DNA of 7,829 bases from an uncultured Coriobacteriaceae bacterium. GTDB taxonomy: Bacteria > Actinomycetota > Coriobacteriia > Coriobacteriales > Eggerthellaceae. The stretch is taken from positions 1-7,829 of the forward strand of contig CADBQL010000028.1 of the NCBI GenBank assembly GCA_902796815.1, written 5' to 3'. This document shows, piece after piece, positions 1-5,759 of this stretch. The notes under the pieces are model-generated. The model made no database searches and was not told where the DNA came from. It saw nothing but the letters and a program-made list of their open reading frames with translations. The position numbers and the translations under genes were made by a program. Each line of letters starts with the position of its first letter. Within the stretch, counting starts at the first letter, position 1.

Positions 1-399
1 CGACCTGGTCGTAGCGCTGTTGTATCAGTTCGTTTTCGATTGCGGTACTCCTTTTCTGTGGGGCAGCATTCTGAGCACTGCCCTAGCCGTAGGTCGTGGC
101 GCCTAGGCCGGCGTCCCGGGCTCTGCTCCGGCAACCGGTCGTGGCGCCTAGGCCGGCGTTCCGGACCTAGCCCAGCAGTCGGCCGCAGCGCTCGGGCTGG
201 CGTACCGGGCTCTGCTCCGGCGGTCGGCCGTGTCACCCCCGCTCCTGCAGGTCGACGTTCCGGCTCTGTCCCAATTCGGATGGCCGTCTTGTTCGCAATA
301 GCCTATGCTGGGCGGTCGTCCGTCCGCAAGGCGCATGACCCGCCCGCCTGCCTGAATCAGCGACGAAAAACATCCATCTAGTGCAGACACCCCTTTTCG
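1..399. other. No supportable gene; GC-rich non-coding stretch
   Basis: I see no convincing gene here. A plus frame is open from the window edge to 381, but its translation is Arg/Ser/Pro/Gly-rich low-complexity sequence made by the tandem repeat, with no recognisable domain. The minus strand directly downstream of the HipB-like gene is where a HipA kinase would normally lie. A frame starting inside the HipB-like stop region (ATGA overlap) runs to a stop near 236 and does not resemble the HipA N-terminus. The only structure I can name is the repeat at 92-271. Confidence 0.6.
92..271. repeat. Degenerate GC-rich tandem repeat, period about 45 bp
   Basis: About four imperfect units begin at 92, 137, 177 and 222, with a partial fifth from about 250. 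Positions 92-114 and 137-159 are identical over 23 bases, exactly 45 bases apart. The 17-base string CCGGGCTCTGCTCCGGC occurs at 116-132 and again at 205-221. The period of the best pair is a multiple of three, so the array could be the remains of a repeat-encoding gene, but no frame gives a recognisable protein. The function is unknown. Confidence 0.7.
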
Positions 400-726
400 T
401 CATTCCAAATAGTCCGCGAGAGGACGTCGCTTGCGCGGCTGCTGGTCAAGTTCAGAGGCGATGCGCGCAATCGCATAACGCACTTCGGAACGACCGTCCA
501 GCTCTGCGTTCGGCGTTCCTGCCAACACGGGTATGCCGAGATCTGCGAGCAGCTTAAGCGCGCGGCCGAGCTCGGCCGTAGCCTTTCCGCGTTCTACTTC
601 CGACACGAAACGCTGCGAGCATCCACACCGATTGGCAAGCTCCATCTGCGAAAGTCCTGCCTCCTTGCGTGCGTTGCGCACTGCTCGTCCGAAATCTTGT
701 GCATTTTCTATCCTAATCGCTTCCAT
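400..726 (-). CDS. HipB-like XRE-family helix-turn-helix protein (orphan antitoxin or regulator)
   Basis: This 108-residue protein is a small DNA-binding regulator of the Xre/Cro type. Residues 11-65 form the HTH domain. LSQMELANRCGCSQRFVSEVERG (shown here only as its key parts: SQMELA as helix 2, SQRFVSEVERG as recognition helix 3) is followed by ATAELGRALKLLADLGI, which is typical of HipB-family antitoxins. The last 20 residues are charged and Pro/Arg-rich. GAGGG lies 3 bases before the ATG, a slightly tight but usable ribosome site. HipB proteins normally repress their own promoter and neutralise a HipA kinase encoded immediately downstream. No HipA-like frame follows here, and the frame upstream belongs to a lipoprotein. 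It may therefore be an orphan antitoxin, or a regulator that outlived its toxin. The family call is secure; the biological role is not. Confidence 0.85.
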   Translation of the reverse strand: MEAIRIENAQDFGRAVRNARKEAGLSQMELANRCGCSQRFVSEVERGKATAELGRALKLLADLGIPVLAGTPNAELDGRSEVRYAIARIASELDQQPRKRRPLADYLE

Positions 727-745
727 ATTCCCTCATTCAGTAACA

Positions 746-777
746 TACGGTATTAGTTTATCATCAATAGTACCGTA
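746..777. promoter_or_regulatory. Candidate operator dyad upstream of the HipB-like gene
   Basis: TACGGTA at 746-752 and TACCGTA at 771-777 form a perfect 7-bp inverted repeat with an 18-bp spacer. The similarity extends inward (TTAG against the complement CTAT). It sits 20 bases before the start codon in an AT-rich patch, where an autorepressing HipB-type protein would be expected to bind. The half-sites are about 25 bp centre to centre, so a dimer pair or two dimers on one DNA face would fit. I see no clear -35/-10 pair, although TTGATG lies between the arms on the minus strand. Confidence 0.5.
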
Positions 778-946
778 CATGACTAAAATAGAACGAGCGC
801 TCTTCGCTTGTCAATCCATGAAGTGATTCGTTTGCGGAAGTACGTACAGGGTAATGCGTAGAGGATTCCGCCTTTCAATGGTCGAAAATGGCAGGAGGGG
901 TATTCTCTTCGGCCTACGTTCGTGCTTTGGATTTCGCGGTCAAACG
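778..946. other. Intergenic, nothing recognised
   Basis: This stretch lies between the candidate operator and the terminator hairpin of the lipoprotein gene. A plus frame opens at 854 and runs through the hairpin into the antisense of the lipoprotein gene. It has no ribosome site and no domain signature, so I do not call it. Confidence 0.5.
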
Positions 947-981
947 CTGCGGCCAAAAGGGAGTCTCCCTTTTGGCCGCAG
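947..981 (-). terminator. Strong hairpin, likely terminator of the lipoprotein gene
   Basis: Left arm 947-962 and right arm 966-981 pair perfectly over 16 bp around a 3-base loop (GTC). The core arm is TGCGGCCAAAAGGGA. It starts 36 bases past the lipoprotein stop codon. Reading the minus strand, the stem is followed by GCGTTTGACC, so the U-tract is short. On the plus strand GGTTCACGTTTTG follows. Termination is inferred from position and stem strength; the weak T-run leaves room for an mRNA 3'-end stabiliser instead. Confidence 0.7.
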
Positions 982-1016
982 GTTCACGTTTTGTCCTCGT
1001 GGTCGAGTTTATGCGA

Positions 1017-2855
1017 CTAGCTGGTCGTGCTGCTGCTTGATTCCGATGACTGCTCGGCAGAAGTGCTGTCGGATGTGGAGCTGCCATTGTTACTATCCGT
1101 AGAGCCGTCGCCGCCGTCAGCAGAAGAGCTATCGCCGCCGGTTGTCTTGCCGCTGCTTGCGGAGTCGCTGCTTGTTGCAGAATTGCCGCTGCTGTTGGGA
1201 CCACCCTTTCCGTCAGGCGGCGTGCCCGACGGCTTCTCGGGCGGAGTGCCGCTCGGCGGAGTGCCGCCGTCGCCCGGGCCACCCTTGCCGTCGGGCGGGG
1301 TGCCACCGTTCGGACCGCCTTTTCCATCAGGAGGAGTGCCGCCGTCGCCGGGGCCGCCCTGTCCATCGGGCGGAGTACCGCCGTCGCCCGGGCCGCCGGT
1401 CGATTCGCTTACCACGATTTCGATAGCCGTACCGCTTGAAGCCGTTCCTGTTTCATAGGCTTTTCCGTCTACGTAGAGCGTGTGCCCGTTCAAGTCGATC
1501 GAATCGGCTTCGCATGTGAGCGACGTGATGTATGCGTCAGAGGTCAGTGTCCATTTGGAGCCACCCGAAAGGTCGACGTATACCTTTCCCGCTTGCTTGT
1601 CGGCGTTGATCGTGCCGGTGAATGTCGAGCCGTTCTCCAGATACAGGTTCAGATTCGAAACGTCGTCGACCACCATGTCTCCATTGATGACCTGCTTGTT
1701 CGCGTGCAAGGTTACCTGCCCGCCGTTCGAACCCTCATTGCCCCAGCCAGCGGCTGCTGCGCGCAGGAACATGCCATCGCCGTTGTTCACGATCGTTGTA
1801 TCGTTGAGCGTTATTTCGCATGCTGTGTTGTTGGCGAAAAACACGTCGCCGTTCGCATTGGTCAAGCTGCCGCCGTTCATTGCGAAACTCGATGTGCCGC
1901 TCGTCGCATCGCCCGACATCGACTGGTAGATCATAACGGCTTGGTAGAAGTCCGACTTGTCAGAGTTCTTGGTGTTATTGTCGGCGACAAGGTCGACGTT
2001 GTTCAGCGTGACCGAGTTCTTCCCCTCCACTACGACGCCTTGCGAAGCGGTCGATTCCAGTTGGGCGTTGCTCACCGTGATGTCAGCCGTCGAGTAAATG
2101 ACCGGAGAGCCCGTGCCACTTGTGGTGTACACGCCGCCATCGACATTAACGGTGCCGCCTCCACGGTCGCTGCGGATGGCCGCCGACGAGTTGCCCGACG
2201 TCGTGATACGCAGGTTCTTTGCGTTCATGGTGCCGCCGCCCGTCGTCATGAGGCCGCCGGAGCAATTGCCTTTCGTATCGATGATGGAATCAGTGATGTT
2301 GACGGTCGTGCCCTCACCATAGCTGAACACGCCGTTTGCATGCTGGCCATCGGATGTGATGACCATCTGGTTTAGGTCAAGCGTTGCGCCATCGGTTGCG
2401 AAAACGGTCGCATTATCGCCGTAAAAGTCTGCCTCGTCGCCGCTGTCGCTGTCGCCCGTTTTCTCGACTGCAACGTTGCTGTATGACTCGGACGTTCCGC
2501 TCGCCTCGATTGCATGCTCGCCATTAGCGGAATTGGAAACTGTTTCGTTTGTTGTGATGTCGTCTTTTGTTGGCGTCGAGTCGAACGCGCTGGTTAGCGA
2601 TGCCTGCTCCGCGGCTGACGAACCCGGAGTGCTCGCTGACTCCGCGTTCGAAGCGGCCGCGCGCGAAGCGCCCGTGCTCGAGGTGCTCGCCGACTCTGCA
2701 ACTTCTGCGGCCGCGCTCGAGGTGCCTGCCGACCCCACAGCCGCCGAACTCATTTCCGATGTCGCCGCGCAGGCCGAAAGCGAAAAAGCCAGTGCCGCAC
2801 TCGCAAGCGCTGTAGCGCCGCAGGTGAGATAGGTTTTCATTGTTGAACGCTCCAT
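1017..2855 (-). CDS. Secreted lipoprotein with predicted beta-helix and Pro/Gly-rich repeat (adhesin-like)
   Basis: The product is 612 residues from the ATG at 2855. That start is chosen because AAGGAG (2863-2868) sits 7 bases before it; an ATG at 2861 is only 1 base away, and one at 2840 gives MKTYL. The N-terminus is a lipoprotein signal: a hydrophobic stretch ending LSAC, with the lipidated Cys at about residue 29. Residues 30-130 are a Ser/Ala/Thr linker. About residues 138-465 are Asn/Gly/Thr/Val-rich turns such as GTVNVDGGVYTTSGTG and SVTLNNVDLVADNN, the pattern of right-handed parallel beta-helix (pectate-lyase-like) surface proteins. Residues 487-550 are units of GGPGDGGTPPDGK, and the last about 60 residues are Ser/Thr-rich. 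There is no LPXTG motif or C-terminal membrane anchor, so display depends on the lipid. Adhesion or glycan binding is inferred. No catalytic residues can be named, so a lyase role is not supported. Confidence 0.85.
   Translation of the reverse strand: MERSTMKTYLTCGATALASAALAFSLSACAATSEMSSAAVGSAGTSSAAAEVAESASTSSTGASRAAASNAESASTPGSSAAEQASLTSAFDSTPTKDDITTNETVSNSANGEHAIEASGTSESYSNVAVEKTGDSDSGDEADFYGDNATVFATDGATLDLNQMVITSDGQHANGVFSYGEGTTVNITDSIIDTKGNCSGGLMTTGGGTMNAKNLRITTSGNSSAAIRSDRGGGTVNVDGGVYTTSGTGSPVIYSTADITVSNAQLESTASQGVVVEGKNSVTLNNVDLVADNNTKNSDKSDFYQAVMIYQSMSGDATSGTSSFAMNGGSLTNANGDVFFANNTACEITLNDTTIVNNGDGMFLRAAAAGWGNEGSNGGQVTLHANKQVINGDMVVDDVSNLNLYLENGSTFTGTINADKQAGKVYVDLSGGSKWTLTSDAYITSLTCEADSIDLNGHTLYVDGKAYETGTASSGTAIEIVVSESTGGPGDGGTPPDGQGGPGDGGTPPDGKGGPNGGTPPDGKGGPGDGGTPPSGTPPEKPSGTPPDGKGGPNSSGNSATSSDSASSGKTTGGDSSSADGGDGSTDSNNGSSTSDSTSAEQSSESSSSTTS
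1206..1397 (-). repeat. In-gene repeat encoding GGPGDGGTPPDGK units
   Basis: Inside the lipoprotein gene, two 13-residue units (GGPGDGGTPPDGQ and GGPGDGGTPPDGK) are followed by a 12-residue unit lacking one GD step (GGPNGGTPPDGK). A longer unit follows with an inserted SGTPPEKPSGTPP segment. The DNA units of 36-39 bases are close enough to expand or contract by slippage or recombination without breaking the frame. Gly/Pro-rich spacing suggests an extended wall-spanning stalk rather than a true collagen helix, because the strict Gly-X-Y register is not kept. Confidence 0.8.
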
Positions 2856-2862
2856 GCTCATT

Positions 2863-2868
2863 CTCCTT
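2863..2868 (-). promoter_or_regulatory. Ribosome binding site that sets the lipoprotein start
   Basis: AAGGAG on the minus strand lies 7 bases before the ATG at 2855, 1 base before the ATG at 2861 and 22 bases before the ATG at 2840. Only the first spacing is optimal. Confidence 0.75.
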
Positions 2869-2924
2869 TCTTGGATCGCGGAGCATATGCTACTGTCGAA
2901 CTCTTAATTCAGTCTGAAAGAAGC

Positions 2925-2975
2925 GAGTTGGGCAAAATCTGGGACTGTATTTGACAAATTGTAGGATTGTTAACC
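2925..2975 (+). repeat. Left arm of a 51-bp near-perfect inverted repeat
   Basis: This arm matches the reverse complement of 3088-3138 at 47 of 51 positions with no gap. Mismatches are at arm positions 19, 20, 23 and 40. It begins GAGTTGGGCAAAATCTGG and ends GATTGTTAACC. It contains a -35-like TTGACA (2951-2956) nested in an 11-bp dyad ATTTGACAAAT (2949-2959), and a GTTAAC palindrome (2969-2974). It lies 70 bases upstream of the lipoprotein start. Confidence 0.95.
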
Positions 2976-3002
2976 TCTATCAGCAGCAAATGAGGCAATC
3001 CA

Positions 3003-3039
3003 GCCTGGTTTCGAAAAAGGCTTTCATGAGCGACCAGGC
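3003..3039. other. Hairpin in the spacer between the inverted arms
   Basis: GCCTGGT (3003-3009) and ACCAGGC (3033-3039) pair perfectly around a 23-base loop. Next to it, GCATTATGC (3038-3046) is a small palindrome that reads CATAAT on the minus strand, a fair -10 hexamer facing the lipoprotein gene but with no good -35. The spacer (2976-3087, 112 bp) encodes no protein I recognise. A promoter inside it would be the payload of an invertible switch, but the evidence for one is weak. Confidence 0.45.
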
Positions 3040-3087
3040 ATTATGCAAGAACTGATGAATGCGAAAGGGCGCAAAAGCCAAAAAATT

Positions 3088-3138
3088 GGTTAACAATCTT
3101 ACAATTTGTCAAATAGAGCTCCAGATTTTGCCCAACTC
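3088..3138 (-). repeat. Right arm of the 51-bp near-perfect inverted repeat
   Basis: This is the inverted partner of 2925-2975. Uninterrupted matching blocks are 18, 16 and 11 bp long. Similarity stops abruptly at both ends of the arm, which gives the whole unit (2925-3138, 214 bp) sharp borders. I see no obvious target-site duplication just outside the arms. Confidence 0.95.
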
Positions 3139-3451
3139 TGCAATTGTAAGCAAACGAAACGAACAATTCGAATTTGCTGTCATCGATTTGCGGCGCAGAT
3201 GTGCAATTGACGGAGGAATCTCCGGCTTCTGGTTGGAAAGGGGTTGCTTTCTGGTCGCATGCATGGGACAAGCAATGAGGCTGCTTCAGCAAAAGGACGG
3301 CATGCGATTGGTTGCAAGCAGCGTATCGCCTGCAGCGCCCGCGGCGCCCGCGGCGCCTGATTATTTAAAGTGCTCGTCATCCGCATGGCGCGAGCGTTCA
3401 CGTACAATGAAAGCCGCAGATGGTGTTTGCCCTTTTGAAAGGAGTGGCGTT
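3139..3451 (+). promoter_or_regulatory. Leader region of the PTS gene, with a candidate -10
   Basis: This region separates the inverted repeat from the PTS start. TACAAT at 3403-3408 is a good -10 hexamer, but the bases about 17 upstream (TCCGCA) are a poor -35, so an activator may be needed. A 9-bp GC-rich motif is repeated three times at about 3334-3359. CGGAG GAAT CTCCG (3211-3224) is a small hairpin. The PTS frame stays open upstream through this region, but its translation looks non-coding. Confidence 0.4.
3439..3444 (+). promoter_or_regulatory. Ribosome binding site that sets the PTS GTG start
   Basis: AAGGAG is followed by 7 bases and GTG at 3452. This places the start at the beginning of the EIIB domain rather than at the ATG 393 bases upstream in the same frame, which has no comparable site. 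Confidence 0.8.
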
Positions 3452-5560
3452 GTGAGTGACCGGCGGATTGACGAGATCGTTTTGGCGCTCGGAGGGCTGG
3501 GCAATATCGTTGAAGCTGCTAATTGCATGACGAGGTTGCGCGTGACAGTTGCGGCCGAAAAGCTCGTTGACGAGACTGTTCTGAGGCGTAACGCTGCGGT
3601 TTTGGGCTTAGTGCACGATCGTCAGAACTACTACGAAATAGTAGTCGGCCCCGGAAAGGCCAAAAGCTATGCGGATGCCGTGCGGGGCATGCTGAAAGAC
3701 ACCCGTCGCGTTACGGTCGCAGAGCCGTCGGTGGCCGCGAACGAAGCTGCTGGTGGTGGGAACGTCGTCGGCGCAAGGCCAGATGGTGCGCCCGAAACAG
3801 ATGCAGCGCAATCGTTAAGCGCGGGGTTCGACTATGCAGCCCACTCGGACGTGGCGCGCGGTAACGCAGCCGCCGTCTCCTCAGGTCAGCGACCAGCATG
3901 GCGCGTCCGACTGAAGAATTCCTGTAAGATCCTTGGCGGCGTCTTCGTACCGCTCATCCCCGGCTTCATCGTGTCGGGTATCTGCGGAAGCTTTGCCATG
4001 ATTATCCAGCAGCTTGTGCCAGGCTACTCGGACAACGCTTTCTGGGGGTGCCTGTATAATCTGCTGTTTCTCGTCCAGCAATCGCTGCTGGCATACTTAA
4101 CTGCCTGGACTGGATATCGCGCCGCCGAGCAGTTCGGTGGCACCCCAATTCTCGGTGGCATGCTGGGCATGATTACCTCGATGAGCAACATCAATGACAT
4201 CGCCACGTTCCTCGGGCTCTACAATGCCGATACGCCCCTAAGTTCGATTCTCATGGCGGGAAAAGGTGGCGTTTTGGCGGTTATCGTCGGCGTGTTCTTG
4301 CTGGTCAAAGTCGAGCATATCGTGGATAAGCGCATGCCAGACGTGCTGAAGGTGATCGGAACGCCGCTTGTCACCATGTTGGTGTGTTCGGTGGTTTACG
4401 TGTTCGCTGTCATGCCCGTTGCTGGATTTGTTGCTTCGTGGTTGTGCGATGGCATGGAGGCCGTCTGCATGAGCGAAAACGTCTTCGTCCGAATCATCGC
4501 TGGCTATGTAGGCGCGGCGTTGTTCTTGCCGCTCGTTGCTTTGGGCATGCATCATGGCTTAGTGGCGCTCTATGCCATTCAGCTACAGGCTGTGGGTTAC
4601 GTGACGCTCTATCCTGCCCTGTGCATGGCGGGCGCAGGGCAAGTAGGTGCAGCGCTTTCCATTCGCCATAAGGCCAAAAAATGCGGAAACAAGAAGGTAA
4701 TGGCTGTGGCCGACGCGGGTATACCGGCCGGCTTCCTGGGCATCGGCGAGCCTTTAGTGTATGGCTTGACGCTGCCCATGGGAAAGCCGTTTATAACCGC
4801 AGGCATTGGCGCTGGATTTGGCGGGGCTTTTGTCATGTTCATGCAGGTGGCGGCTACTGCATGGGGGCCTTCCGGGTTACTGGGCCTGTGCGTTATGGAT
4901 GCCGGTCCAAATGGCATGGCCGCAAGTTTGGGGGCATATGCTGCGGGCTTGCTCATCAGCTACATCATGGGATTTGTCATCACGAACGCTGTGGTCAAGG
5001 AGCAGGAAGTGGCCGAGCTCTACCGCGATGAGCAAATCGGTGCGCAATCGGTTTCTCCGGGGGTTTCACGCGATGCCGCTGATGCGGTTGTTGCGGAATC
5101 AGCCTCCGCGAACCCCGGCATTTTGCCGACCATGCCCGCTCGCCGCCCCGAAATCGTCCATGGTCAGCTAGTCGCCATGGACGGCATGGTCTTGTCAGCC
5201 CCCGTCGATGGCCAGCTCATCGCCCAGAAGCACATCGACGACGAGACTTTTAGGGAAGGCTTTTTGGGTAGTTGCTTTGGAATTGCGCCGAGTGCGGGCG
5301 CTGTTTACGCTCCTTGCAAAGGCGCGGTAGCGCTGGCGACGGATACGCATCATGCTTTTGTCATTGAAGCCGCCGAGGGGCAAAAGGTCTTGGTCCACGT
5401 AGGGCTCGGCACCGTTTCGATGCAGGGCGCCGGTTTCCAGCCGTTGGTCGCTGTAGGCGATTTCGTTACAGTTGGTCAGCCTCTTTTGAATTTCGACCTC
5501 GCGCTTGTTCGCGCCAGCGGTTACCAAGACACGGTCATCGTCGCTTTGCTGAAGGAATGA
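3452..5560 (+). CDS. PTS sugar permease, fused EIIB-EIIC-EIIA (glucose superfamily, MurP-like)
   Basis: This 702-residue membrane permease takes up and phosphorylates a sugar using phosphate relayed from HPr. EIIB is residues 1-83, with phospho-Cys25 in NCMTRLR followed by VVGPGKA. An Ala/Gly-rich linker covers 84-150. EIIC is about 151-515, about ten hydrophobic segments with GMHHGL (365-370) and the substrate-loop motif GIGEPLVYG (430-438). A second linker leads to EIIA (about 570-702). In EIIA, His634 and His649 keep the 15-residue spacing of the E. coli Crr pair His75/His90, with His649 (LVHVG) the likely phosphorylation site. NCMTRLR and GIGEP fit the N-acetylmuramic acid (MurP) branch better than the sucrose, trehalose or beta-glucoside branches, which usually have GITEP. 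No murQ-like etherase, hydrolase or antiterminator gene is adjacent, so the substrate stays open. All three domains and their phosphorylation residues are intact. Confidence 0.93.
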   Translation: MSDRRIDEIVLALGGLGNIVEAANCMTRLRVTVAAEKLVDETVLRRNAAVLGLVHDRQNYYEIVVGPGKAKSYADAVRGMLKDTRRVTVAEPSVAANEAAGGGNVVGARPDGAPETDAAQSLSAGFDYAAHSDVARGNAAAVSSGQRPAWRVRLKNSCKILGGVFVPLIPGFIVSGICGSFAMIIQQLVPGYSDNAFWGCLYNLLFLVQQSLLAYLTAWTGYRAAEQFGGTPILGGMLGMITSMSNINDIATFLGLYNADTPLSSILMAGKGGVLAVIVGVFLLVKVEHIVDKRMPDVLKVIGTPLVTMLVCSVVYVFAVMPVAGFVASWLCDGMEAVCMSENVFVRIIAGYVGAALFLPLVALGMHHGLVALYAIQLQAVGYVTLYPALCMAGAGQVGAALSIRHKAKKCGNKKVMAVADAGIPAGFLGIGEPLVYGLTLPMGKPFITAGIGAGFGGAFVMFMQVAATAWGPSGLLGLCVMDAGPNGMAASLGAYAAGLLISYIMGFVITNAVVKEQEVAELYRDEQIGAQSVSPGVSRDAADAVVAESASANPGILPTMPARRPEIVHGQLVAMDGMVLSAPVDGQLIAQKHIDDETFREGFLGSCFGIAPSAGAVYAPCKGAVALATDTHHAFVIEAAEGQKVLVHVGLGTVSMQGAGFQPLVAVGDFVTVGQPLLNFDLALVRASGYQDTVIVALLKE

Positions 5561-5619
5561 GAAAGCAAGGCTCCAGTGCAACGTCGTCCCGCCTTGAGTT
5601 TGCGTCTCGTGTGGCTCCA

Positions 5620-5648
5620 ATGAGTTTTGCCCCAGGGGCGCGACTCAT
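5620..5648. repeat. Palindromic repeat, copy 1 (PTS-MFS gap)
   Basis: ATGAGT-TTT-GCCCC-A-GGGGC-GCG-ACTCAT. The outer 6-bp and inner GC-rich arms pair; the middle TTT/GCG does not. It lies 60 bases past the PTS stop. It shares its core with three copies at 7126-7262 and may end or stabilise the PTS transcript. Confidence 0.85.
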
Positions 5649-5667
5649 CGCAGCAGTATTTTATAAT
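5639..5667 (+). promoter_or_regulatory. Candidate promoter of the MFS gene
   Basis: TATAAT at 5662-5667 matches the -10 consensus perfectly. At 17 bp spacing the -35 region (CGCGAC, inside the palindromic repeat) is poor. It lies about 93 bases before the MFS start, giving that gene its own transcription start despite sharing a strand with the PTS gene. Confidence 0.4.
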
Positions 5668-5759
5668 CACGGTTTGCAATTATGATAGATGCGCGGATGG
5701 GGCCAATGGTGCGCTGCGGTGTTTCGAGAGCGAAGCCAGCGGACGCGACAAGGGGAAAA

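Noticed and set aside
92..271. Possible CRISPR array
   Set aside because: Units are contiguous and diverged, with no constant repeat separated by unique spacers of even length, and no cas gene is present.
1..381. Plus-strand open frame of Arg/Ser/Pro-rich composition
   Set aside because: No ribosome site, no domain, and its composition is dictated by the GC-rich tandem repeat.
148..390. HipA toxin remnant downstream of the HipB-like gene
   Set aside because: I compared the minus-strand frames with the HipA N-terminal pattern and saw no similarity. It is better described as non-coding.
1482..2375. Long plus-strand frame opposite the lipoprotein gene
   Set aside because: It lies wholly antisense to a gene with a clear signal peptide, ribosome site and protein pattern. 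The open frame results from biased codon use in the Gly/Thr/Ser-rich sequence.
5566..5596. CAAGGC/GCCTTG hairpin after the PTS stop as a terminator
   Set aside because: Only a 6-bp stem with a 19-base loop and no T-run, so too weak to call. The palindromic repeat at 5620 is the better candidate.
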